DNA of 47,804 nt from contig DPGD01000033.1 of the NCBI GenBank assembly GCA_003522145.1, forward strand, positions 17,926 through 65,729, read 5' to 3'. The translations under genes and the position numbers were made by a program. Under the pieces are notes generated by a model. The model worked only from the letters and a program-made list of their open reading frames with translations, made no database searches and was not told where the DNA came from. This document shows, in pieces, positions 41,502-47,804 of the stretch. Position 1 is the first letter of the stretch, and every line of letters begins with the position of its first letter. Origin of the DNA: Clostridiales bacterium. Lineage in GTDB: Bacteria > Bacillota > Clostridia > Oscillospirales > CAG-272.

Positions 41502-41670
41502 CGGCAGCGGATACGGTTTGAATCGTTGTAAACGGAGCAGATGAAAAGGAAATCAGGTTCGAATCCTGGCAACCGCCATTCCGGTATCTGACAAATGAGG
41601 GCGCAGGAGCAGGTCTGGGGCATGCTTTTCCGGCGGCGCTTGGCCGATGCATCTGTCAGTATATCTGCCG
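41502..41670 (+). ncRNA. Cobalamin-type riboswitch
   Basis: Conserved blocks appear in the right order: AAAAGGAAATCAGGTTCGA with ATCCTGG (the receptor core, normally GGGAATc.GGTGaAAATCC), ACCGCCATT (counterpart of the cCGCcACTGT box), a hairpin-rich middle, and the 3' box GTCAGTATATCTGCC (normally GCCAGGAGACCTGCC). P1 pairs CGGCAG (41502-41507) with CTGCCG (41665-41670). The downstream genes encode a B12-type importer, which supports the call. Some core bases are non-standard. Confidence 0.78.
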
Positions 41671-41715
41671 TATTTGGTTTACACACCGTGGTGTGAGGGT
41701 GCAACCGTTCTTTCC

Positions 41716-41752
41716 GGGGCTTTCCCGGGACGCTTGCCCCCTGTTTGTTTTT
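41716..41752 (+). terminator. Candidate expression-platform terminator of the B12 operon
   Basis: GGGGC (41716-41720) pairs with GCCCC (41736-41740), followed by CTGTTTGTTTTT. An overlapping hairpin CCGGG/CCCGG (about 41714-41729) uses the same left arm and could be the competing fold. A separate CACACC/GGTGTG hairpin lies at 41682-41695. Confidence 0.6.
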
Positions 41753-41851
41753 AAAAGGCGGCAGAGAAGAGGGTTTTTCCATCTTTGTCCCTTCGGAAGT
41801 GCACAGAGGGAAAGCCGAAGAATGCAAGGAAGAATGGAGAGAGTCGAAGCC

Positions 41852-43741
41852 ATGAAAAGAGCGGCAGCAGTTTTGGCGGTGCTTTTGTTCTTGGGGACCG
41901 TTTGGGCGGTCTTTCCGGTTTGGGGAGCGGAAGGAACGGAAAAAAACAAGGAAATCCAAAGAGTTGAAGAAATTGCAGACCGGATCATTCAGTGGAAAAA
42001 AGAAAATGAAGGAAACGAAAAGGAAGGCTTCTTTTCGGATTCGTTTTTATGCTCGGCAGGGACGACTTTGGCCGACTGGTATGTTCTGGGGCTTTCCCGG
42101 TCCGGTGCGGAGGAGGACTATGCCTCCTACAGATTTGCTCTTGCACGGGCGGTAGAGGAACGGTACAAAACATCCGGAAGGTTGGATCTCTCCAAGGCAA
42201 CCGAGTGGCACCGGATCATTCTTTCCATGCTTGCTTCCGGCGGGAATCCGAAAAAAGCAGGAATCCGGGGGCAGATCGACTTGGTTGCCGACGGAATTTA
42301 CAACAGAGCGGACAACGAGGGGAACGGAATTCTGGGAAAGCAGGGGATCAACGGGTATATCTGGGGACTGATCGCTTTGGACAGTTGTTTTTATGCAGTT
42401 CCGGAGGAGGCCTTCTATACAAGAGAGGAGCTTCTTCTGAACATTCTGAACAGGCAGAATGCCGACGGCGGCTGGTCTCTTTCGGGCGACCGGTCGGATG
42501 TGGACATGACGGCCATGGCATTGCAGGCACTGGCTCCTTACAAGAACAGTGAACAGGTGTACAGTTATCAGAACAAGAAGCTGTATCCTGACGGAAAAAC
42601 AGTGGAAAAAAAGGGGTATACCTGCATAGAGGAAGCTCTGTGCTTTCTTTCGGAGGAACAGCAGGAGGACGGAGGGTATGCTTCTGAGGGCATTCCCAAC
42701 AGCGAAAGTACGGCACAGGTTCTGTTGGCTCTTTGTGCTCTCGGAATGGATCCCCTCAAAGAAAAAGATTTCATAAAAAACGGAAATACGGTTTTAGAGG
42801 GAATTCTGAAGTACCGCAACGCCGACGGAGGCTTTCTGCACTCCTTGGCCGATTCTTCGGAGAATCAAGCGTCCTTGGCTGCCCGCTCCGACGGTATGGC
42901 CGGCGCTCAGGCTCTGAACGGCCTTACCGCACTTCTGCGGCTGTGGAGGGATCAGCGGCGGCTCTGCGATTTCAGACCGGAGCAAAGCCTGCAGCTCCGG
43001 GAACAAATCGCAGCGGCAGAGGAGGAGATCGCTCTTCTGACCGCCGAATCCTCTTTTGAAGAGATTCAAAAGGTCTATGCTCAGTATCTGGAGATCGACA
43101 GCGGAGAACGAAGCTATGTTTCCAATTACCGAAAGCTTTCAGAGCTTCTGGTTTTGGCCGGAATTCCCTACGCCGGGGAGCAGATGGAATACAATACAGG
43201 TGCGGGAGAGGGCTTGGGGTATTCTGAGGATTTTACCGAGGCGGATCGGGAATGTGCCGACGGTCTGCCCGAAAGGGTAACGCTCGCACAACGGACAACG
43301 ATACAGCGGCTGTTCTATAAAGTTCAAAACTGCCCGGATTTTGAGGGAAAAGAGGCGTATAGGGCCCTTCTGGAAGAAAAAATGGGGCAGATCGAAGAAA
43401 GAGAAAGGGAAGTGGACGCTCTGAATGCCGGAATTGCGGAGAAGCTGTACCCGTTGGATTCTCTGACACTGGGAGATTTAAAAACGGTGGAAGAGCTGAT
43501 GGCCCGGTATGAAGCGCTTTGTGCAGAAGAGCGCACCTTTGTAAAAAATTCCGGGGATCTGGAAAGGGCCGTGACCCGGCTGACCGGGCTTCGACGGTCG
43601 GTTTTTATCGGCATCGGAGCGGGAGCGGGAGTGTTGCTTCTGGGAATCTTGGCTTTTTGGGGAATCCGGCGCCGGCTCACCGGGAAAAAGCGGGAAATGG
43701 AGCAGCTTTCGGCTCTTTTCAGAGAGGAAGAAGAAAAATAA
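41852..43741 (+). CDS. Membrane-tethered alpha/alpha-barrel protein (prenyltransferase/squalene-oxidase-repeat fold), probable B12 carrier alpha domain
   Basis: Exported protein of 629 residues: signal peptide (1-25, VWG-AEG), an alpha/alpha-toroid region (about 40-390) with the repeat signatures ADGGWSLSGDRSDVDMTAMA (from 204), EDGGYASEG (from 272) and ADGGFLH (from 324) plus STAQVLLALCALG, then coiled/helical segments (about 390-575), and a C-terminal membrane helix (584-605) before a basic cytoplasmic tail. Catalytic prenyltransferase residues are not expected for such exported members. The helical domain of intrinsic factor and transcobalamin has this fold. Start: ATG at 41852 with GGAG 12 nt upstream; an ATG at 41834 is an alternative. 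First gene after the riboswitch. Confidence 0.82.
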   Translation: MKRAAAVLAVLLFLGTVWAVFPVWGAEGTEKNKEIQRVEEIADRIIQWKKENEGNEKEGFFSDSFLCSAGTTLADWYVLGLSRSGAEEDYASYRFALARAVEERYKTSGRLDLSKATEWHRIILSMLASGGNPKKAGIRGQIDLVADGIYNRADNEGNGILGKQGINGYIWGLIALDSCFYAVPEEAFYTREELLLNILNRQNADGGWSLSGDRSDVDMTAMALQALAPYKNSEQVYSYQNKKLYPDGKTVEKKGYTCIEEALCFLSEEQQEDGGYASEGIPNSESTAQVLLALCALGMDPLKEKDFIKNGNTVLEGILKYRNADGGFLHSLADSSENQASLAARSDGMAGAQALNGLTALLRLWRDQRRLCDFRPEQSLQLREQIAAAEEEIALLTAESSFEEIQKVYAQYLEIDSGERSYVSNYRKLSELLVLAGIPYAGEQMEYNTGAGEGLGYSEDFTEADRECADGLPERVTLAQRTTIQRLFYKVQNCPDFEGKEAYRALLEEKMGQIEEREREVDALNAGIAEKLYPLDSLTLGDLKTVEELMARYEALCAEERTFVKNSGDLERAVTRLTGLRRSVFIGIGAGAGVLLLGILAFWGIRRRLTGKKREMEQLSALFREEEEK

Positions 43742-43742
43742 A

Positions 43743-44336
43743 ATGAAAAAAGACCTGTTGGTACTGTTGGCGATTCTCCTGCTTGCGGCTCTTCTTCTTT
43801 CCGGAACGGAGTTTCAGACGGTGGAGGAATACTATCTGACCCATATAGACGATATAAAACCGGATTCGAAAACGGTGTTTCTCAGCATCCGCTGCGACAC
43901 GGTTCTGGAAAATACCGAAAATCTGGACCCCGCCCTGCGCAGGGAGGAACTGCTGCCGGAGGACGGAGTGATCTTAGCCGAAACCGAGTATGTTTTAAGA
44001 GAGGGCGATACAGTCTATGGGCTTCTTGACCGGGTGGCCCGGTACAACCGGATCCAGCTGGAATACAAAGGGACAGACGAAAGTCCTTTCGGCAGCGTAT
44101 ACATTGAGGGGATCCACTATCTGTACGAGTATTCCTGCGGGCCGCTTTCCGGCTGGGTGTATAAGGTCAACGGAGTTTTTCCCAACTGCGGCTGTTCCGA
44201 ATATGAATTGCAGGACGGAGATGTGGTGGAATGGGTCTACACCTGCGATCTGGGCAGAGATGTGGGCTGTGCCCGGACGGAACAGAACAACCTGCCGTCC
44301 GGAAAAAGGGAAGAAGAGGGAGGAGCGAAACCGTGA
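43743..44336 (+). CDS. DUF4430 (transcobalamin-like C-terminal domain) membrane-anchored protein
   Basis: The 197-residue protein has an N-terminal signal anchor (about 4-21, LLVLLAILLLAALLLSG). The DUF4430 domain (about 70-180) carries the family core CGPLSGWVYKVNGVFPNCGC (132-151), then YELQDGDVVEWVYTCDLGRD. In animal B12 carriers a related beta domain caps the corrin on one side; in bacteria the function is presumed to be ligand binding. It starts one base after the upstream stop and overlaps the T-component start (GTGA), so it is tightly coupled to both neighbours. Confidence 0.88.
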   Translation: MKKDLLVLLAILLLAALLLSGTEFQTVEEYYLTHIDDIKPDSKTVFLSIRCDTVLENTENLDPALRREELLPEDGVILAETEYVLREGDTVYGLLDRVARYNRIQLEYKGTDESPFGSVYIEGIHYLYEYSCGPLSGWVYKVNGVFPNCGCSEYELQDGDVVEWVYTCDLGRDVGCARTEQNNLPSGKREEEGGAKP

Positions 44337-45229
44337 CCAACAACGATCAAAGCGCTTTCGGACATTTTCATCCCCTGCCGTCCTTTCTGTATCTGACGGT
44401 GTTGGCGGCGGTGACGGTGTTTTGCACCAATCCTGTGCTTCTCGGCTGTTCCTTTTTGGGCGGACTGTCTTTCGGGGCGGCTCTTTGGGGAAGAAAGGAG
44501 TTTTTGGCGGAATTGCTTTTTTCACTGCCCGCATTTCTGCTCATCTCTCTTTTCAATCCGCTGTTTTCGCATAACGGTGCCACGCCCCTGTTCTTTCTCA
44601 ACGGCAATCCGGTGACGCTGGAGGCCATTCTTTACGGAGCGGATCTGGCACTGATGCTCCTGTCCGCCCTTTTCTGGTGCAAGAGCTTGTCCACGGTGAT
44701 GACCACCGACAAGACCTTGTACCTTTTCGGCAAAATGATTCCCAAGCTTTCTTTGGTGCTGTCTATGGCTTTGCGTTTTATACCGCTGTTTCTGTCGAAG
44801 TGGAAGGAAATCAGAACTGCCCAAAAGGCTATGGGCTATTACAGTGAAAAGGGAATCGTTTCAAAAATCGGAAGTTCCCTTTGCGTTTTTTCGGCGTTGG
44901 TGAGCTGGGCGTTGGAAAATTCCATGGACACCGGCGCTTCCATGAGGGCAAGAGGGTATGGACTGCCGGGACGCACGCATTTTTCGCTGTTCCGGTTTTC
45001 CAGGGAGGACGGCTTGCTGCTGTGCGGAGCCTGCGGGTTTGTTGCTTTGACCGTCTTTGGAAGTCTGGGGGGGCTTCTTTCTTTGTCCTTCTATCCCCGC
45101 ATTGAAGCATTGCCCCGATCCGGGTCTGCTTTTGGCTTTTACATTCTTTTCGGCTTGTTTTGTTTTCTTCCCCTTTTGTTTGAATGCACGGAGGCGCTCA
45201 AATGGAAATACTTAAAATCCGGAATTTAA
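44333..45229 (+). CDS. ECF transporter T component (CbiQ/EcfT family)
   Basis: Transmembrane coupling subunit of 298 residues that links the S component to the ATPases. It has about six hydrophobic helices and the EcfT cytoplasmic signature ASMRARGYGLPGRTHF (about 203-218), whose Ala-Arg-Gly contacts the ATPase groove. It starts with GTG at 44333 (GGAGGAG 7 nt upstream), overlapping the DUF4430 stop; a longer frame upstream is unlikely. The last 28 nt overlap the ATPase gene. Its place in the same operon as T, A and S genes marks a dedicated, group I-like ECF system. Confidence 0.9.
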   Translation: MTNNDQSAFGHFHPLPSFLYLTVLAAVTVFCTNPVLLGCSFLGGLSFGAALWGRKEFLAELLFSLPAFLLISLFNPLFSHNGATPLFFLNGNPVTLEAILYGADLALMLLSALFWCKSLSTVMTTDKTLYLFGKMIPKLSLVLSMALRFIPLFLSKWKEIRTAQKAMGYYSEKGIVSKIGSSLCVFSALVSWALENSMDTGASMRARGYGLPGRTHFSLFRFSREDGLLLCGACGFVALTVFGSLGGLLSLSFYPRIEALPRSGSAFGFYILFGLFCFLPLLFECTEALKWKYLKSGI

Positions 45230-46848
45230 GCTTTTCCTATCCTTCCAAGGAGGAGAAGGCTCTTTCCAACCTGTCTTTTTCGGTTCATGCCGGCGAATTT
45301 CTGGTGCTCTGCGGACAGTCCGGCTGTGGAAAAACCACTCTTTTGAGATTGCTGAAAAAGGAGCTGTCGCCCAATGGCACAAAAGAGGGCGAAATCTTCT
45401 TTGAGGGACGGACTTTGGAGGAATTGGAGGACTACCGTTCCGCGTCGGAAATCGGATTTGTTCTTCAAAATCCGGAAATGCAGATCGTGACCGATAAGGT
45501 TTCCAGCGAATTGGCATTCGGTCTTGAAAATCTGGGAGTGGACCAGGAGGAAATGCGATTGCGGGTGGGGGAAATGGCCAGCTATTTCGGCATCGAAGGG
45601 CTGTTCCGCAAGCAGACCGGCACGCTTTCCGGGGGGCAAAAACAGCTGCTCAATCTGGCGGCGGTCATGGTGTTGTCTCCGAAAATCCTTCTCTTGGATG
45701 AACCGACGGCACAGTTGGATCCGATTGCCGCTTCCAATTTTATTTCCGCACTCCATAAAATCAACCGGGAACTGGGCGTGACCGTGATTCTTGCCGAGCA
45801 TCGGCTGGAGGAAGTGTTTCCCTTGGCGGACCGGGTGGCGGTGTTGGAGGAAGGAAGGCTTGTCTGCCTGGACGAGCCGAAGGCCGTCTGTAAGAATTTG
45901 GGAAAGCATCCTCTTTCCTGCGGATTTCCGGCGGCGGTGCGGATTTTTTCCGGCCTGAAGGGAGAAGGGGAGTGCCCGATTTCCGTGAAGGAGGGGCGGT
46001 CCTTTCTCAGGCATTTCCCGCCAAAAAGTCTGCTTTTGCCCCAAGAGCCCCAATCGGGGGAAACAGCCCTTTCCCTTGAAAACGCATGGTTTCGCTATGA
46101 ACGGCAGAGCCCGGATATTCTGAGAGGGCTGAACCTGAAGGTGTACACGGGGGAATTCTTTTCGGTCTTAGGGGGAAACGGCGCCGGAAAAACCACGATG
46201 CTGAAGGTGCTCGCAGGGCTTTGCAGAGCCTATCGGGGAAAAATAAAAATCTTAGGTGAGAACATTCAAAAATACAAGGGAGGCGCCTTACACCGGCATT
46301 GTGTGGCCCTTTTGCCCCAGAGTGTGCAGACGGTTTTTTTGAGGAAAACCGTGGAGGAGGACCTTAGGGATATTTGCCAGGTGGTGGGACTGCCCAAGGA
46401 AGAGATCGGAAAAAAAGCGGAGAATGTAGCCGAAGCCCTTGGAATCCGGCCGCTTTTCTCCCGTCATCCCTATGACCTTTCGGGGGGAGAAGCCCAGAAG
46501 TGCGCCTTGGCAAAGGTCCTTTTGACCGAACCTCGGATTCTGCTTTTGGACGAGCCGACCAAGGGGATGGATGCCTATGCCAAAAGAGAGTTTGGAAGAA
46601 TTCTTTCTGCCTTGAAAAAGACCGGAATGACGATCCTGATGGTGACTCACGATGTGGAATTTGCGGCCTTGGTATCAGACCGCTGCGCTCTTTTCTTTGA
46701 CGGCGAGTTGCTTTCGCCCTCGGTGCCGGGCCGCTTTTTCGGGCATAATCGGTTTTATACCACAGCGGCCAGGCGGATTTCCGAAGGAATTTTTGAAAAT
46801 GCCGTCACGGTGGAGGATGTGATCAAAGCCGGTGGAGGGCAACCTTGA
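45202..46848 (+). CDS. Fused double-domain ECF ATPase
   Basis: Energises the importer. The 548 residues contain two complete ABC modules, equivalent to fused EcfA and EcfA'. Domain 1 (about 1-225): Walker A GQSGCGKTT, Q-loop VLQNPEMQIV, signature LSGGQKQLLNLA, Walker B ILLLDEPTAQLD, switch AEHRLEEV. Domain 2 (about 290-530): GGNGAGKTTML, LLPQSVQTVF, LSGGEAQKCALA, ILLLDEPTKGMD, VTHDVEF. Both look catalytically competent. CGGAGG precedes the ATG at 45202, inside the T gene. Confidence 0.93.
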   Translation: MEILKIRNLSFSYPSKEEKALSNLSFSVHAGEFLVLCGQSGCGKTTLLRLLKKELSPNGTKEGEIFFEGRTLEELEDYRSASEIGFVLQNPEMQIVTDKVSSELAFGLENLGVDQEEMRLRVGEMASYFGIEGLFRKQTGTLSGGQKQLLNLAAVMVLSPKILLLDEPTAQLDPIAASNFISALHKINRELGVTVILAEHRLEEVFPLADRVAVLEEGRLVCLDEPKAVCKNLGKHPLSCGFPAAVRIFSGLKGEGECPISVKEGRSFLRHFPPKSLLLPQEPQSGETALSLENAWFRYERQSPDILRGLNLKVYTGEFFSVLGGNGAGKTTMLKVLAGLCRAYRGKIKILGENIQKYKGGALHRHCVALLPQSVQTVFLRKTVEEDLRDICQVVGLPKEEIGKKAENVAEALGIRPLFSRHPYDLSGGEAQKCALAKVLLTEPRILLLDEPTKGMDAYAKREFGRILSALKKTGMTILMVTHDVEFAALVSDRCALFFDGELLSPSVPGRFFGHNRFYTTAARRISEGIFENAVTVEDVIKAGGGQP

Positions 46849-46990
46849 CATTTTTCAACAACCGTACGGTTTAGAGACGGAGGCTGTCCCCCGGCATCCT
46901 GAAACACAAAGTTTGGAACAGGAACAAAAGGCCGACCGGGCTTTTTACCCGGAGGTATCTGAAAGCGTAGCAGAAAGGGTAGAGAAGTGA
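46832..46990 (+). CDS. Possible small gene of 52 codons between the ATPase and S genes
   Basis: This open frame fills the 138-nt gap between the ATPase stop and the S-component start. With a GTG start at 46832 it would overlap the ATPase by 17 nt, and its TGA overlaps the S-component GTG as GTGA, the same coupling seen at 44333. The peptide (VEGNLDIFQQPYGLETEAVP onward, ending SVAERVEK) is hydrophilic and acidic, with no motif I recognise. The ribosome binding site for the GTG is poor. A chance open frame of this length is quite possible. Confidence 0.28.
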   Translation: MEGNLDIFQQPYGLETEAVPRHPETQSLEQEQKADRAFYPEVSESVAERVEK

Positions 46991-47703
46991 GCGAAAATCA
47001 GGGTGTGTGCGGAAAATGGAGGAGCATTTTCCGGCGTAAGAACACAAAATGGCTGTTTTATCTCTTGATTCCCGCAAGTATCCTGATCGGCATCAAGGTC
47101 TTTCAGGATCGGGCGTACATTTGGATCTCCCTTTGGATCGCCCTGCTCTCGGCGGTACCATTCTTTCTTGCTTTTGAGCGGAAAAAGGCGAATACCAAGA
47201 GAATGCTTCTTTTGTCTGTTCTGACGGCTCTTTCGGTTTTGGGCCGGTTCGTATTTGCACCGCTCCCGCACTTCAAGCCGGTGACCGCCATGGTGGTACT
47301 CACCGGGATGTATGTGGGAGCCGAATCGGGCTTTCTTTGCGGAGCGCTTACGGCGATTCTGTCCAACATACTCTTCGGCCAGGGTCCCTGGACGCCTTTT
47401 CAGATGATGACCTGGGGAATCATCGGGCTGCTTTCGGCTCTGTTTTCCCGTTGGTTGCAAAAAAGCCGTTGGTTTCTTGCAGGGTTTGGTGCCTTGGCGG
47501 GAGTTCTGTTTTCGTTAATTATGGATGTGTGGACGGTGCTGGGCTTTGAGGACGGCTTTTCTTTGTCCCGGTATTTGGCGGCAGCGGCCGCGGCTCTGCC
47601 GGTCACTGCGGTATACGCCGGTTCCAATGTGATTTTTCTTCTCGTTCTGGCCAAGCCCATCGGCGAAAAGATACGGCGTGTCATAGAAAAGTATGGCGTT
47701 TAA
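46987..47703 (+). CDS. ECF transporter S component, probable cobalamin (CbrT-like)
   Basis: Substrate-specificity subunit of 238 residues with about six to seven hydrophobic helices: LFYLLIPASILIGIKVF, WISLWIALLSAVPFFLAF, LLLSVLTALSVLGRF and others. The stretch FKPVTAMVVLTGMYVGAESG, then FLCGALTAILSNILFGQGPW is the pattern seen in ECF S components annotated for cobalamin. It starts with GTG (AAAGGG 7 nt upstream). Together with the riboswitch and DUF4430 neighbours, vitamin B12 or a corrinoid precursor is the likely cargo. Bases 47704-47804 beyond it hold no recognisable feature. Confidence 0.85.
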   Translation: MSENQGVCGKWRSIFRRKNTKWLFYLLIPASILIGIKVFQDRAYIWISLWIALLSAVPFFLAFERKKANTKRMLLLSVLTALSVLGRFVFAPLPHFKPVTAMVVLTGMYVGAESGFLCGALTAILSNILFGQGPWTPFQMMTWGIIGLLSALFSRWLQKSRWFLAGFGALAGVLFSLIMDVWTVLGFEDGFSLSRYLAAAAAALPVTAVYAGSNVIFLLVLAKPIGEKIRRVIEKYGV

Positions 47704-47804
47704 TTCCGGCGTACCCTTTTTTCAGACCGCTCTCTCCTGTTTTCAGGGAACAAGGCCCGGATGAAAATAAAGTGAAAAATAGTGGTTCATTGTAAAATGA
47801 AATA

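Larger units (their letters stand above)
41028..41851. other. Regulatory region rich in repeats, between divergent operons
   Basis: This 824-nt region holds no gene. From left to right: a repeat fragment with GCATATCCGGCAACAG (about 41078-41093), repeat copy B, a right-end repeat fragment (TTTGAATATTCAGAGGGACC, about 41271-41290), the minus operon promoter, repeat copy E, the B12 operon promoter, the cobalamin-type riboswitch and its terminator, then about 80 nt of leader to the first gene. Confidence 0.7.

Noticed and set aside
41554..41578. tRNA-like 3' half: GGTTCGAATCC T-arm look-alike followed by CCA
   Set aside because: No acceptor, D or anticodon arms can be built upstream at tRNA spacing. 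The stretch is better explained as the core of the cobalamin-type riboswitch.
41693..41851. Longer N terminus for the alpha/alpha-barrel protein from 41693
   Set aside because: These codons cover the riboswitch terminator and leader; starting at 41852 (or 41834) gives a proper signal peptide.
1..47804. CRISPR arrays, prophage or insertion sequence
   Set aside because: No regularly spaced repeats, integrase, transposase or phage structural genes were seen; the only dispersed repeats are the short non-coding elements listed.

Overview
The window comes from a Gram-positive, spore-lineage member of the Clostridia, most like an Oscillospirales/Ruminococcaceae-type gut anaerobe. The grounds are: SpoVT; many lipobox lipoproteins with Ser/Thr/Pro linkers; strong AGGAGG-type ribosome binding sites and TTGACA-17-TATAAT promoters; an L10 leader, a TPP riboswitch and a cobalamin-type riboswitch; a dockerin-bearing glycosidase; and three ECF vitamin transporter S components. 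GC looks to be slightly above 50% by eye. I see no phage genes, transposase, CRISPR, tRNA or rRNA.

Layout. 1-1.2 kb: rplJ-rplL (minus) behind an L10 autoregulatory leader. 1.3-4.1 kb: a CotH-kinase lipoprotein (minus) and spoVT (plus). 4.2-8.2 kb: glycolysis genes pgk-tpiA and pyk (minus); pyk has a long structured leader with an internal terminator. 8.3-11.1 kb: Mini-III RNase, ROK sugar kinase and an RlmI-like rRNA methyltransferase (plus). 11.2-14.8 kb: a large lipoprotein of unknown function (plus) and asnS (minus). 15-17.2 kb: a small membrane protein (minus), then TPP riboswitch, thiT and thiN (plus). 17.3-19.3 kb: an SGNH lipoprotein (plus) and an NYN-domain protein (minus). 19.4-23 kb: a tightly overlapping minus operon rbfA-nrnA-truB-maf-nth. 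23.1-27.3 kb: a plus operon of a YhaO/SbcD-like phosphoesterase, a YjjG-like HAD phosphatase and a YhaN/SbcC-like ATPase. 27.6-32.4 kb: a 1593-residue secreted GH97 enzyme with NPCBM, Ig-like and lectin-like domains and a dockerin. 32.7-34.8 kb: a DUF1836 regulator and a flotillin. 35-36.9 kb: a shortened MocR regulator divergent from an ECF S component. 37-41 kb: a minus operon (membrane protein of unknown function, PHP phosphoesterase, GNAT-like acyltransferase, D,D-carboxypeptidase-like lipoprotein). 41.5-47.7 kb: the vitamin B12 operon.

The most interesting unit is the last one. A promoter and cobalamin-type riboswitch precede a membrane-tethered alpha/alpha-barrel protein, a membrane-anchored DUF4430 protein, an ECF T component, a fused double ECF ATPase, a possible 52-codon gene, and an S component. 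Animal intrinsic factor and transcobalamin consist of an alpha/alpha barrel plus a DUF4430-like beta domain. This operon therefore looks like a bacterial two-gene counterpart of those B12 carriers, feeding an ECF importer.

A second notable signal is a family of short intergenic repeats with complementary ends (about 80-90 nt and about 160 nt forms). There are five copies here, and they sit in leaders, beside promoters and over one gene's stop codon.
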